This document shows positions 19,491 through 27,882 of a DNA stretch of 64,000 bases, piece after piece; the first letter of the stretch is position 1, and every line of letters starts with the position of its first letter. Under the pieces are notes generated by a model that saw nothing but the letters and a program-made list of their open reading frames with translations, searched no databases and was not told where the DNA came from. Source of the DNA: Hirsutella rhossiliensis (taxonomy: Eukaryota > Ascomycota > Sordariomycetes > Hypocreales > Ophiocordycipitaceae). Made by a program: the position numbers and the translations under genes. The stretch covers positions 806,001 to 870,000 of the forward strand of contig NW_025408686.1 of NCBI RefSeq assembly GCF_020360975.1. The letters run 5' to 3'.

Positions 19491-20843
19491 TGAACCACTT
19501 AGCCTTGGCCAGATTCTGCAGGGTCTCCGCGATGAGGGCAGTGGGTATCGGTCGCGCTTGGTGATTGCATTCAGCGCTCGGTAGTCGCAACAAAATCGCA
19601 GCCCTCCATTCGGCTTCCGCACGAACAGCACCGGCGCGGCAGCCGCTGAGCTACTCGCTCGGATGAATCCTCTGTCCAGCAGGTCTTTCAGGGTCTTTCG
19701 CAAGACCAACAGCTCTTCTCGTGACATGTTGTAGAGTGGGCCCCACGGAAGGGGTGGCTCGTTGCCGTTCTTGTCAGGCTGCAGGTTGACTTCATGATCC
19801 ACACCCGGTCGATGTGGCGGCAGCTTCATTGCCTCTTCTGGTGAGAATAGGTCGCGGAATTCTTTCAGCACTTCTGCCGGGACCTTCTCGCTCGGATCGA
19901 CTGGCGGCTTCGGCTGAAGCGCCCTCTCTATATCCGACAAACTGATTGCATGAATCGAGATCGCGTTGCACTTCTTGCGTCTCTTTGCGCGTCGACACTC
20001 CGCCGTGAATACGGCTGCCGACACGAGTCTTGCGCTTCGAATCGCGCGTATCTTGGCGGGCTCTTCCTGCCCAATGAGGCGTATCGTCACACCTGCCCTC
20101 CCATGGTACATTCGCTGCTTGGCAGCATCGTACACGACGTGATTTCTCTCCATCCAAGGCCGGCCGAGGAACATGTCCTGGCCCAGGCTTGGGATCACGT
20201 ATGCAAAGACACGTTCGTCAAATCCAAGTGGTTTCGAGTCGACGAAGGGTATCCGCAGCTTCCGAACAAGGGCTTCGTCGATCACGGCATAGCAGTCACA
20301 TCCACAGTCGACAAGGGCGCGTATTCGATAGCCTCGGTTTACCCGCGCGTTGACTAATACAGTCCGACTATTCATTCGTGGCTTGAACGCTTCCCAGTCC
20401 CGGATGTCTGCCTTTGCAGGCCCCGGCGCCCGCTTTCGCCCGGGGCTAGTCTTTTCCGCCGACTCGTCCTCACTGGATGCTGCGGTTGATTCCGAATCAT
20501 CTGCGGCATCGGGCTTCTTCATGCGCGCAGCTTTAGGTCGCTGTTGCTTCCCTTCGCCAGGAAAGACCACCTGGGCTGGGCAGTCCACGATAAGATGATC
20601 CGTCCGACCACAGCGATAGCAGCGGCGCTCATCCTTCGGCTTCTTATCGACATGTCGACGACCCTTCGACTCGTGGCCAATACGGTTGATGTCCGTCATC
20701 TTAACATCTCCGTCGGGGTCCTCCGGTTCCTCCTTGGGTCGTTGCCTTGGTAGCTGTTGAGGCGTCCGCTCAGTCGACGTCGGCTGCCTACCGGGTTTCA
20801 GTCTCTCAATCTGCCCGCAATTTCCTGAACTCTCGCAAGCCAT
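19287..20843 (-). CDS. Gypsy copy B gag C-terminus, protease and start of RT
   Basis: An uninterrupted frame of 518 codons. A CCHC knuckle, CYRCGRTDHLIVDC (about 20580-20621), ends the gag part. An aspartic protease follows, with the core ALVDCGCDCYAVID (about 20270-20315): the usual D-S/T-G is D-C-G here. The RT N-terminus has MSREELLVLRKTLKDLLDRG and FVRKPNGGLRFCCDYRALNA. The frame is lost just after, near 19590, in the palm region. Fusion of gag and pol in one frame is common in Tf1-like elements. Confidence 0.9.
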   Translation of the reverse strand: MACESSGNCGQIERLKPGRQPTSTERTPQQLPRQRPKEEPEDPDGDVKMTDINRIGHESKGRRHVDKKPKDERRCYRCGRTDHLIVDCPAQVVFPGEGKQQRPKAARMKKPDAADDSESTAASSEDESAEKTSPGRKRAPGPAKADIRDWEAFKPRMNSRTVLVNARVNRGYRIRALVDCGCDCYAVIDEALVRKLRIPFVDSKPLGFDERVFAYVIPSLGQDMFLGRPWMERNHVVYDAAKQRMYHGRAGVTIRLIGQEEPAKIRAIRSARLVSAAVFTAECRRAKRRKKCNAISIHAISLSDIERALQPKPPVDPSEKVPAEVLKEFRDLFSPEEAMKLPPHRPGVDHEVNLQPDKNGNEPPLPWGPLYNMSREELLVLRKTLKDLLDRGFIRASSSAAAAPVLFVRKPNGGLRFCCDYRALNAITKRDRYPLPSSRRPCRIWPRLSGSPSWTWWPLSIRSAWLRDMRKDCISHEVWALRVARVPFRPERRPGIIPTIHEQCIARMAGRLCHSVPG

Positions 20844-21547
20844 CCCTGGTAGTCGTCGGGTAGGACGGCTGTGACCAAACTCTCTTGGAGGCGTGCATTT
20901 ATTGCGTTCTCTAGAAATACGATCTTTGCACTGTCCGGCCAGTCTGCTCCCCCGGCTTCAGCTAATGCCTGTTCGAATCGGGGAAGGAAGGACGCGAGAG
21001 GTTGGTCTTCGCGCTGCCGCATAGTTCTCAGCGTGGCAGCAGCGCAGGATTGGATGTTGCTGTCCTGGTAGGTTCGGTCGAGGTATCGCATGAACTCTTG
21101 GGGTCGTAGCTACCCCAGGGCCTCCGCGGCGTAAAGGTAGCGACCACTTGCTGTGGTCGCTCGTCCAAACATGAGTTGATGAGGTACCAAAGTTCGCGAT
21201 TTCCACTGTAGTAGTGTGCATCAAGGTCCAGCTTGTCTCGCATCTGCCTGGCCCAGGAGGAGTAGCTCTTCCGTGAGCCGTCATACTTGGGTGGGTTGGG
21301 CAACGGTTTCCGCATTCCAGTACCGCAGGTTTTGGGAGGGCGTGCCCAAGCCAGGCGTGCTCTCGCCCAATCCTCGTGCCACTGGCGGCGATTGCAAGTC
21401 GGCGCTCTGCGGCTGCGCTCGCCCGAGTTGCTCCATCAGCAAGGAAAGTTGGTCCTGTAGAGGGCTGAGAGTCGCATTGACCGCTTCTTGAATGCGTTGG
21501 TCAATCCATTGCTGCTGGAGACTTGGGCTCTCACTCTGCTGGTCCAT
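20798..21547 (-). pseudogene. Gypsy copy B gag N-terminal part (frameshifted)
   Basis: The ATG at 21547 starts MDQQSESPSLQQQWIDQRIQ, 48 bases inside the 5' LTR and just past the primer site. The coding continues through three frames (21547-21281, 21315-21028, 21091-20798), including the capsid-like block MRQREDQPLASFLPRFEQAL. It would form the particle shell around element RNA. The breaks are single-base indels. Confidence 0.85.
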
Positions 21548-21584
21548 CCTGACGAGCAGTCTGCAGCTTGCGGTATTTAGAAGG

Positions 21585-21595
21585 AGCTCTAGATA
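21585..21595 (-). promoter_or_regulatory. Self-priming primer-binding site (11 nt)
   Basis: The 11 bases directly inside the 5' LTR (TATCTAGAGCT on the minus strand) are the exact complement of AGCTCTAGATA inside the LTR itself (21648-21658 as reverse complement; 2961-2971 in copy A). No tRNA 3'-end match (TGG...) is present. An 11-nt self-primer taken from the 5' end of the RNA is the known mechanism of Tf1. Confidence 0.8.
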
Positions 21596-21829
21596 TGTGA
21601 AAGGCTGGCCCGGAGTTTATTCAACAAGCAGGTGCCTAGGTGTTGTCTATCTAGAGCTAAGGAGGAAAGAAGCTGAACTCGAGGCGTAGCCTCGAGTGCG
21701 AGCTTTATTGCCCTTCTCGGAATGTTCTCGCAGCTTCTGGGTCCGCGGAGCGGGGCCGGTGTTGCCACCGGAGCACGACCCACCGGACCCGGTACAACCG
21801 GGTCCACCAGCCGGGCACAGCCCGTGACA
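21596..21829 (-). repeat. Gypsy copy B 5' LTR (234 bp)
   Basis: Same ends as the other LTRs. On the minus strand the TATA-like box (CAATATAAGC in copy A) reads CAATAAAGC here, so the TATA is lost in the LTR that would drive this copy. There are several small indels relative to the LTR at 16481-16713. Confidence 0.93.
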
Positions 21830-21876
21830 CCCTGAAGGAAAATGAGTGCCAAAACACTAAAGAAGGATGGCCACAT
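21830..21876 (-). pseudogene. Start codon and signal peptide of the ART-like gene, separated from its body
   Basis: On the minus strand the ATG at 21876 starts a 15-codon hydrophobic leader (MWPSFFSVLALIFLQ) that runs straight into the 5' LTR of copy B. The last five bases before the LTR (21834-21830, minus strand) are caggg, identical to the five bases after copy A at 3024-3028. If one copy of that duplication is kept, the leader frame is the same as the open frame starting at 3024. The leader has a hydrophobic core of a typical signal peptide. A TATATAG lies at 22015-22021 (minus sense), about 140 bases upstream, partly made by the end of a Fot1/Pogo element. Confidence 0.75.
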
Positions 21877-22017
21877 GACGAGACTAGGGACCTGAAGGAA
21901 GGTATTTGGACAAGGAATCAATACCACAGATTGAGAACTGCGTCTTCACCTCACGCGTACAGACAATTAACATTTACTCACTGAGATGGAGGAAGTAAGT
22001 GCGTATTTCCTCTTCTA

Positions 22018-24138
22018 TATAAGGGATTTTCCGGTGATCTGCCGGATCTGGCGATTCGCCGGATTTTGGGCTCATTGCATTCCAGCAAAGAACTGAGAAT
22101 AACTTCACGAATACTATTTGAATTGTTCTAAAATCTTATAAGAGCAGTTAATAATGCTCAAAGATGCCACTCAATCTTTTTGAAGTCATCCAGCCATCGA
22201 GGTCGTCTTCTGTTACTCTCCGATCGCGCAAGTCCCCGAAATGCACCCATTGCCTCCCGATCACTATCAACAGCTAAAGAGGGCCTTTGAGGACAGGATA
22301 TGTCGTTTGAAGTTATCATTGCCTTATTATTTGCGTTATTATATAGTGTGTTTGGTACCTGCAATGCTATGGCCCGCTCTGGTGTGAACGGAAGAGTGAC
22401 AATTTTGCAGCGTGAACATCCTGACTCCTCTCGCGACCCTCAGAAGCCACCCGTCGCTCATTCTGCATTTTCTGTGGCTTTTCCACTTTCAAAATCTTCA
22501 GCTCTTGTTAATAATGCCAATTTATCTCCTTATTTTGCTTCACGGCCTCCGTCATCCGTCGTTTTCTCCCAATTTCCGCCTCTCATTGCTTCCTCTTCTC
22601 TAGAGCGAGAGCTTTTGCTCCGCTGCCTTCTGCTGTCGCTGAAGCTTTCAGGCCTCCTTCTTCAGAGCCTCCTCTTTCTTTTGGAGTCCTTTCACTGTCA
22701 TTTTGGCGAGCTTGAGCCACAATTTTAGAGCTAAACACCTCGTCTGCACTAGAATCTGTACAGCAGAAGAGATCATCTTTTGAAGCCTTACCGGTCTGCC
22801 TGCGCTGGTTCTTGTGACTACTTGTTCTCTGCATACTTTAACTCTCATATCAAGCACTTAAAACTCATATTGAGGGCTCCCGAGGGTGCTGCTCAGCCTT
22901 CGGCTGTTGCGGCCAGCATCAACAGAGGACTTCTCGACTACTTCCTGAAATGCGTTCCAAAACACAGTCTAGATCTTCGATTTCAGCAATCCAATGAACC
23001 TTTTGATTTGTCTGTGTACTGGATAAGATCATGCGTATACGCTGTTGAGAGAGGCTGAATAACGATACATCAAGGGTTGCAGCCGATGAATGGATTGAGG
23101 AAACACCACAACGATCACTCGGTGCCGGTCACACCACTCCATAAATTCGATACTAAAATGGTTAAGTGGCCATCGGGAACCAAAGGCGATAAGCACAACC
23201 GTTTCGAGCTTTCACCCTGGTAAACCGGTCGAACGTACCGGTGAGCTGCTCATTTCCAATATTGTGATTCGTCCACCTCGTTTTTGACGTGTTAAAAATA
23301 TTTATTGACGACTTGATTCACGTTTCACGAACCAAAAGTCCAGAGTTTGTGCTGGCTTGTCTTGGTGGATGAGAAATGGGGCAGCGATGCCATCTCTTGA
23401 CTGACGCACATCTTGAACGTAAGGAGGATGGGTTGCCATTTTTAATACGCCGAGCAATTTTGCCTTGTTTTCTTATAATAAGAGGAATACCCTGTTCGTT
23501 CAAATGCTCATAAGGAATAGAAAGCCCATTTCATCCATGTTATACGTGTTTTAGGGTAGGGTGTCGAATTTCTCAATTTTCGTGCACGTCTTTCCTTGTC
23601 AGGTGTGAAAGCGGAGCCTCGCGCACTGAATTTCAAGCTAAAAATAAACCTTACATTCAGATGCATAGATAGGTTCTTTTCAGAAGATGCTTGTACCGTC
23701 GAATCACGTTCAATCTGGCTCATTACGGGTGCGTAGAATGAAGTTATCCAGCTCGCCCTTCCAACCCCCATTTTTTGCAGTATCCTGAGCCAAGTTCTGC
23801 ACTATGGATAGAATGGGGAGAATCCCACATGATTAAAGCCTACGATGAAAGCCAATAATGTTCTGTTTTTGCTGTATTGGCTGAAATGACTTACACAATC
23901 TGTCGGCATCCTATTTTGGCCGTTGCTTGGTTTGATGTCAGCACCGCAGCGCATTGCCCCCTAGATAAAAGTTCTAAATATATGCCAGACTTTCACTGCT
24001 TCTGATGATTCAGGAAATCAAAGGATACGTCAATTGGCACCGTTGTTGTTGAGCTATTGTCGATTGATGTTGAGCGTGCGAAGTCGCCGCAATCCGGCAG
24101 ATCACCAGATCCGGCAGATCATCGGAAAATCCCTTATA
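22018..24138 (-). mobile_element. Fot1/Pogo-type DNA transposon (decayed)
   Basis: Imperfect inverted repeats of about 50 bp lie at 22018-22069 and 24087-24138. Both start TA-TAAGGGATTTTCC and contain repeated ATCTGCCGGAT words; both ends are flanked by TA, the Tc1/Pogo target. A broken transposase lies between them on the minus strand. Its length of about 2.1 kb fits the family. Confidence 0.85.
22300..23780 (-). pseudogene. Fot1/Pogo transposase (many stops and frameshifts)
   Basis: Minus-strand pieces read in family order. The signature YNMDEMGFL is at about 23515-23545. Then come a remnant around FLIHQDKPAQTLDFW, the segment FMEWCDRHRVIVVVFPQSIHRLQPL (about 23070-23150) with the terminal acidic catalytic region lost, a block with FWNAFQEVV, and finally a Lys/Glu-rich coiled tail (about 22850-22600). 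Stops interrupt every piece. The enzyme would have cut and pasted the element at TA sites. Confidence 0.75.
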
Positions 24139-24619
24139 GTACTCGTAGCTCGTAAACAGATTTTTTAAAATATTTTGATTACTATGACTCACTATGATAA
24201 ACACGTTAAAAACAAGTTTAAGAAGCTAAAATTTAGCTATAAATTAGTTATTTTAACTAGGAAATTAAGGAGCTGCCCCTACTCCCTTAATGCCGTAGAA
24301 GCTGGGGACGAGTCAGGGCTTTAGCGTCTCGAATTTTCAAGCTCCTTTAAGTATGAGCACTAACAAATCCCCATTTTTTCGTAGATCTTCATTTTATTTT
24401 CAACCACTGTAAACTCGGAGTAGCTATATTCGCAATGAAAACAAGCTTGTCGAGTATACGCAGACCCTGTAGCAGGGTTGAAATCCACTCTCTGACCACG
24501 AGACAGCTTTCTCTTCATGCCTGGACGTCCCGCTGACGGGCAACAGGTTTGTCATGAGCGCCGTTGAGCCGATGAAATGCTGGATAGTGGGTGAAGTGTA
24601 CGATATGTAGCAGGTAAAC
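24139..24619. other. AT-rich intergenic DNA
   Basis: AT-rich sequence with no coding support on either strand. It starts at the Fot1/Pogo right end and runs to a retroposon tail. Confidence 0.5.
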
Positions 24620-24624
24620 ACCCG

Positions 24625-24717
24625 CTAGCTCAGCACGTCCTGTGCTCCCCCGCGGAGACCTGAGCGGCCAAAAGCTGCTGGACGGAAAATACACTACTAC
24701 TGCTACTACTACTACAC
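24625..24717 (+). repeat. LINE-type 3' tail ending in (CTA)n
   Basis: CTAGCTCAGCACGTCCTGTG is followed by a GC-rich stem, GAGCGGCCAAAAGCTGCTGG, ACGGAAAATACA and a CTA repeat. It matches the tail at 7800-7893 block for block. Only the 3' end of the element is present. Confidence 0.65.
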
Positions 24718-25173
24718 TCAATCTACTAGCAGCCTATGTGGAGTGGGTAGATTATAATCCACTTGAATGCTTTGGTATAGTGGATCCATTGGAGTTATTG
24801 TGGATTGCGTGGATTGCGTGGATTGCGTGGATTGGCAAGTGTCTTTATTCGAAATGCTTTCCTGTGAGACCTGAGTCTGTAAGATCAGGATCCACTTCCT
24901 GCCTTTGCACGGCTTGCATAACTTTATATATCCCCTACGCGAGATCATCTCTAGCTAGATTCTGCCTCCTTCTAAGCGCTAGCTACCCGCCTATAGCTAC
25001 GAACGTAATACCTAGAATATACTAATCGTTTATGCCTTAAGTCGATTCTAGAGAGAAGCGACTATTCTACTTACTATAGAAAAAAAATTACTTATATTTA
25101 GCGGATATTAGCTATATAGTTAGGAAGCGATAGATTTAAATACTTAAGTCGCTTATTATACTAATATATAATA
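24718..25173. other. Intergenic, with a small 9-bp tandem repeat
   Basis: Three exact tggattgcg units occur at 24801-24827, followed by a partial fourth. The rest becomes AT-rich toward 25170. No gene is seen. Confidence 0.6.
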
Positions 25174-25178
25174 GAATC

Positions 25179-25451
25179 TGTTGGAATACTAACCTGCTGA
25201 GTAACCCGTGCAATCGGGATACCATCACGGTTCATGCACGACTCCCACGTGACACCCTACCCCGCGATCAGGGCACGCAGCCCCGGCTGCATGCCCCATT
25301 ACCAGTGCACATTCCGTTTCTTGTGAATAGCTTCCTCTTCCCTAGTTAGTTACAATTGAAGTCATCACCGGTTACCCTACCTGTCGTGACTGTGACTCAG
25401 CCTACAGCTTGTGCGCATGCGTATCTGTAGGCACATAGGTGCCTACCATCA
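25179..25451. mobile_element. Solo LTR, probably Copia (273 bp)
   Basis: It starts TGTTGGAATA, a common Copia LTR start, and ends CCTACCATCA. It is flanked by the exact 5-bp duplication gaatc (25174-25178 and 25452-25456). There is no internal region on either side, so it is what remains after LTR-LTR recombination. It is not related to the Copia element at 31562. Confidence 0.85.
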
Positions 25452-25456
25452 GAATC

Positions 25457-25791
25457 GTTTACTAAGCTATTATTAGTTTTATAGTATATTATCTAATATA
25501 GGTATTCGTCTTAGCTAGGCATAAGTCTATCTTAGGGGGGTAGTTATCCGTACAACACATTTTGCTGAACGTACAACAAAATGTGGCGCAGATCGCGGGG
25601 CAGCGCCGATACCGCATTTTTGTGTGCACATTCCCCACTACGAACTGCAAGCGGGCGCAAGCAACGTCCATGGCGCAATTGAAGTCGCAATTGAAGCCGG
25701 CCGTGATACCCTTTACCTATGGAAGGGAGTCGATTTTAGAGTCATACGAAGCGCACCACCGTCAATTTAAATACAATCGCAAAGGAAGTAG
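25457..25791. other. Intergenic, nothing recognised
   Basis: It contains an interrupted inverted repeat (ACATTTTG...CAAAATGT, about 25556-25583), possibly a transposon end. There is no supported reading frame. Confidence 0.4.
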
Positions 25792-26533
25792 CTACAGCGG
25801 GTCATCTGTATCCAAAACTCGCCGCGCACGAGCTTCTTCATCCACCCGCCGTTCCATCTCATCGAAATCGGCCAAAGGGTCGTCCTCATCTTCTATATCC
25901 TCCTCTTCTCGACGATTTGAGGGCATCGTGACCCGCTGTGAAGTCCGCTGTGAAGTCCACTGTGTAGCTGGCTGCGTGGCCTGATAACAGTGGATCGTGC
26001 CCTGCGTCTCGCCAGCAAGCTCGTCATCAGAGTCATCAGCAGCAGCGGCGCGCTGATACGCCCGTGGCATCTCTGTGCCCGGCTCGTACGAGTCGCCGTG
26101 TGTATGAAGGTATTCCAACGCCTGACTCGTCATATTAGCGCCGCTGGCAGTGGTGTTGACAGCGACAGCCTTGCCCCTGCGTGTGTTGCGTGTAGAATTT
26201 GTGCCCGTCAGCGCTGCCGGCGCTGTTGACGGCGGCGGCCTTGTGGCCTTAGCTCGCTCGATGCCCTCAACGACCTCAAAATTCCGACTGGTCGCGACGT
26301 GTGCTTTTTTGAAGGTTCAACGAGCCCTGTGGCCGGCCTTTGCCGCGTATAGGGAGCGGATCTTGTGGGGCGTCGTCAGGGCTCATGCCCTGAGGCTTTT
26401 CGCGATGCCAGAACACGTCAACTTGCGGCGGCGGCGGTAAGTAGTATGTGTGGAGAGATATCGCGAAAAGCTTCACTTCTAATGCAGATGCGTTAGGTTG
26501 ATGCGACGTTGTGACGCTCTGTGGGCATGGCAT
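25792..26533 (-). pseudogene. C-terminal fragment of a DNA transposase, possibly Mutator-like
   Basis: Two minus-strand frames join by a frameshift near 26200. The first has a Pro run, VDVFWHREKPQG, and the basic AT-hook-like IRGKGRPQGSLNLQKSTRRD, which is typical of the tail of fungal MULE transposases. The second is acidic (REEEDIEDEDDPLADFDEM) and ends near 25792. Neither the catalytic core nor a SWIM finger lies inside the window. The assignment rests on tail composition only. Confidence 0.4.
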
Positions 26534-27434
26534 GCCAAAATCCTGCTGAGGTGCGATATTAGACTAGGGTACGGCAGCCTATAGGGGTCACTGTTGCAAA
26601 ACCCCCAAAACCGCTTCCGACTAGACAGAACAGGTTAGTGTGGTATGCAGGTTACCCCTCAGTACATTCCTTCATGTACCTCAGTGTATGGTGCCGCAGA
26701 GGACCAGCAAAACGCAATTCTACAGACAGCAAGTCGCCTGCCAGCCGCACCACCAATGTTATACGGCGAGTCGGCACTCTACATACCACTGGCAAACACA
26801 TTGATACGCACAACTAGACTTGACAAAATTACTGGGGGGTTTCCTGGCCGCATTCCAGCGGGCGAGGCCATTATTTCACTAAAATATTTTTGTTTATGAA
26901 ATCTGGACTGTACCAAGACGAGTGGAGTGTCTCGCGAAGGAGAGAGCAAAAGTGAGCATAAACGTGGATAAAGGGACTTTTTGAAGGTCGAGTATCATAC
27001 GATCAGATGTTGTGTTAATCGCTCTCACCCCGGTAGCCTCCTTTCCCGTCCAAACAGCCCCTTTTATATCCCTCCGAGCTTCTCCCAAGTTGATATCCCG
27101 TTTTCAGGTATAGTATACATTCTATCAGGAAGAGGGCACTTCTTGCCACTTGCTGCCGCTCCAGGACCAGCTCCCGTGTCGAATGGATCATCCAGCCAAA
27201 AGTGAGATGCACATCCCAACAGCACTTCTGCTAGAATAACTGATATGGCCTGTCGCTGATTGCAACATCCCGCTTGGCCTCTTTCGACGAGACAGCTGAG
27301 AAGAGCCCTGGGAAGCGAAAGACCATGGCGCTGGACCATCGCCGCCTCCGGAGGGTAGTGAACGGACTCAAGGAGCGTCAACGTGCGGGCCCGCTGCTAG
27401 TCCGCGGTACATTTTCCACACCAACCCGAGGTAC
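26534..27434. other. Unassigned 0.9 kb
   Basis: Open frames of 60-105 codons on both strands overlap one another and show no motif. It may contain the decayed 3' end of the LINE at 27435. Confidence 0.4.
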
Positions 27435-27882
27435 TCATATGACCGGGGCCAGGGAGCCTAGACCCAAAAGGGAGTTTTGCAACATAGTGCTGTCGAGCCA
27501 GACGCCGAGCCAACGCATCGCCCGGCCCGGCCGTTTCTCAAATTCGCCATGGAGCACTGGCGGCGCCGTCTTGGGCGTCGTTCGAGAGAAGTGCATCACT
27601 TCTGTCTTCTCAGGGTCAAAGGAGATCCCGTTGGCGGCGCCCCACGATACAAGCTCACGCACGTGATGAGATGCTTCGGCGGACGTCTCATCCAGGCTAT
27701 CGCCGACGCAAAGGATGGCAGTGTCGTCCGCATAGCCGAAACGCCCTTTTGAGCTGCCCAAGCGGTAGATTGGTTCCGTATACAGTAGGAAGAGGATCGG
27801 CGAGACTGGCGATCCCTGTGGCAGCCCGCACTGGAGAGGCGATGAATTCGTTGCGATATCTTGATAGCGGATGCGTGCCGAC

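Larger units (their letters stand above)
16481..21829 (-). mobile_element. Ty3/Gypsy chromodomain retrotransposon, copy B (full length, 5349 bp)
   Basis: It has both LTRs, a primer site beside the 5' LTR, gag, protease, RT, RNase H, integrase, chromodomain and a polypurine tract, all on the minus strand. The outer flanks do not form a target duplication: gagag lies before 16481 and ccctg after 21829. The right flank instead pairs with the flank of copy A. A chromodomain together with self-priming places it near the Tf1/sushi group of chromoviruses (family knowledge). Confidence 0.96.

Noticed and set aside
16481..21829. Reading copy B as a normal insertion with its own target duplication
   Set aside because: The 5-bp flanks gagag and ccctg do not match, whereas ccctg matches the flank of copy A in reverse complement.
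24801..24836. Possible CRISPR-like or satellite array of TGGATTGCG units
   Set aside because: Only three and a part units of 9 bp with no spacers; it is a small tandem duplication in a eukaryotic sequence.
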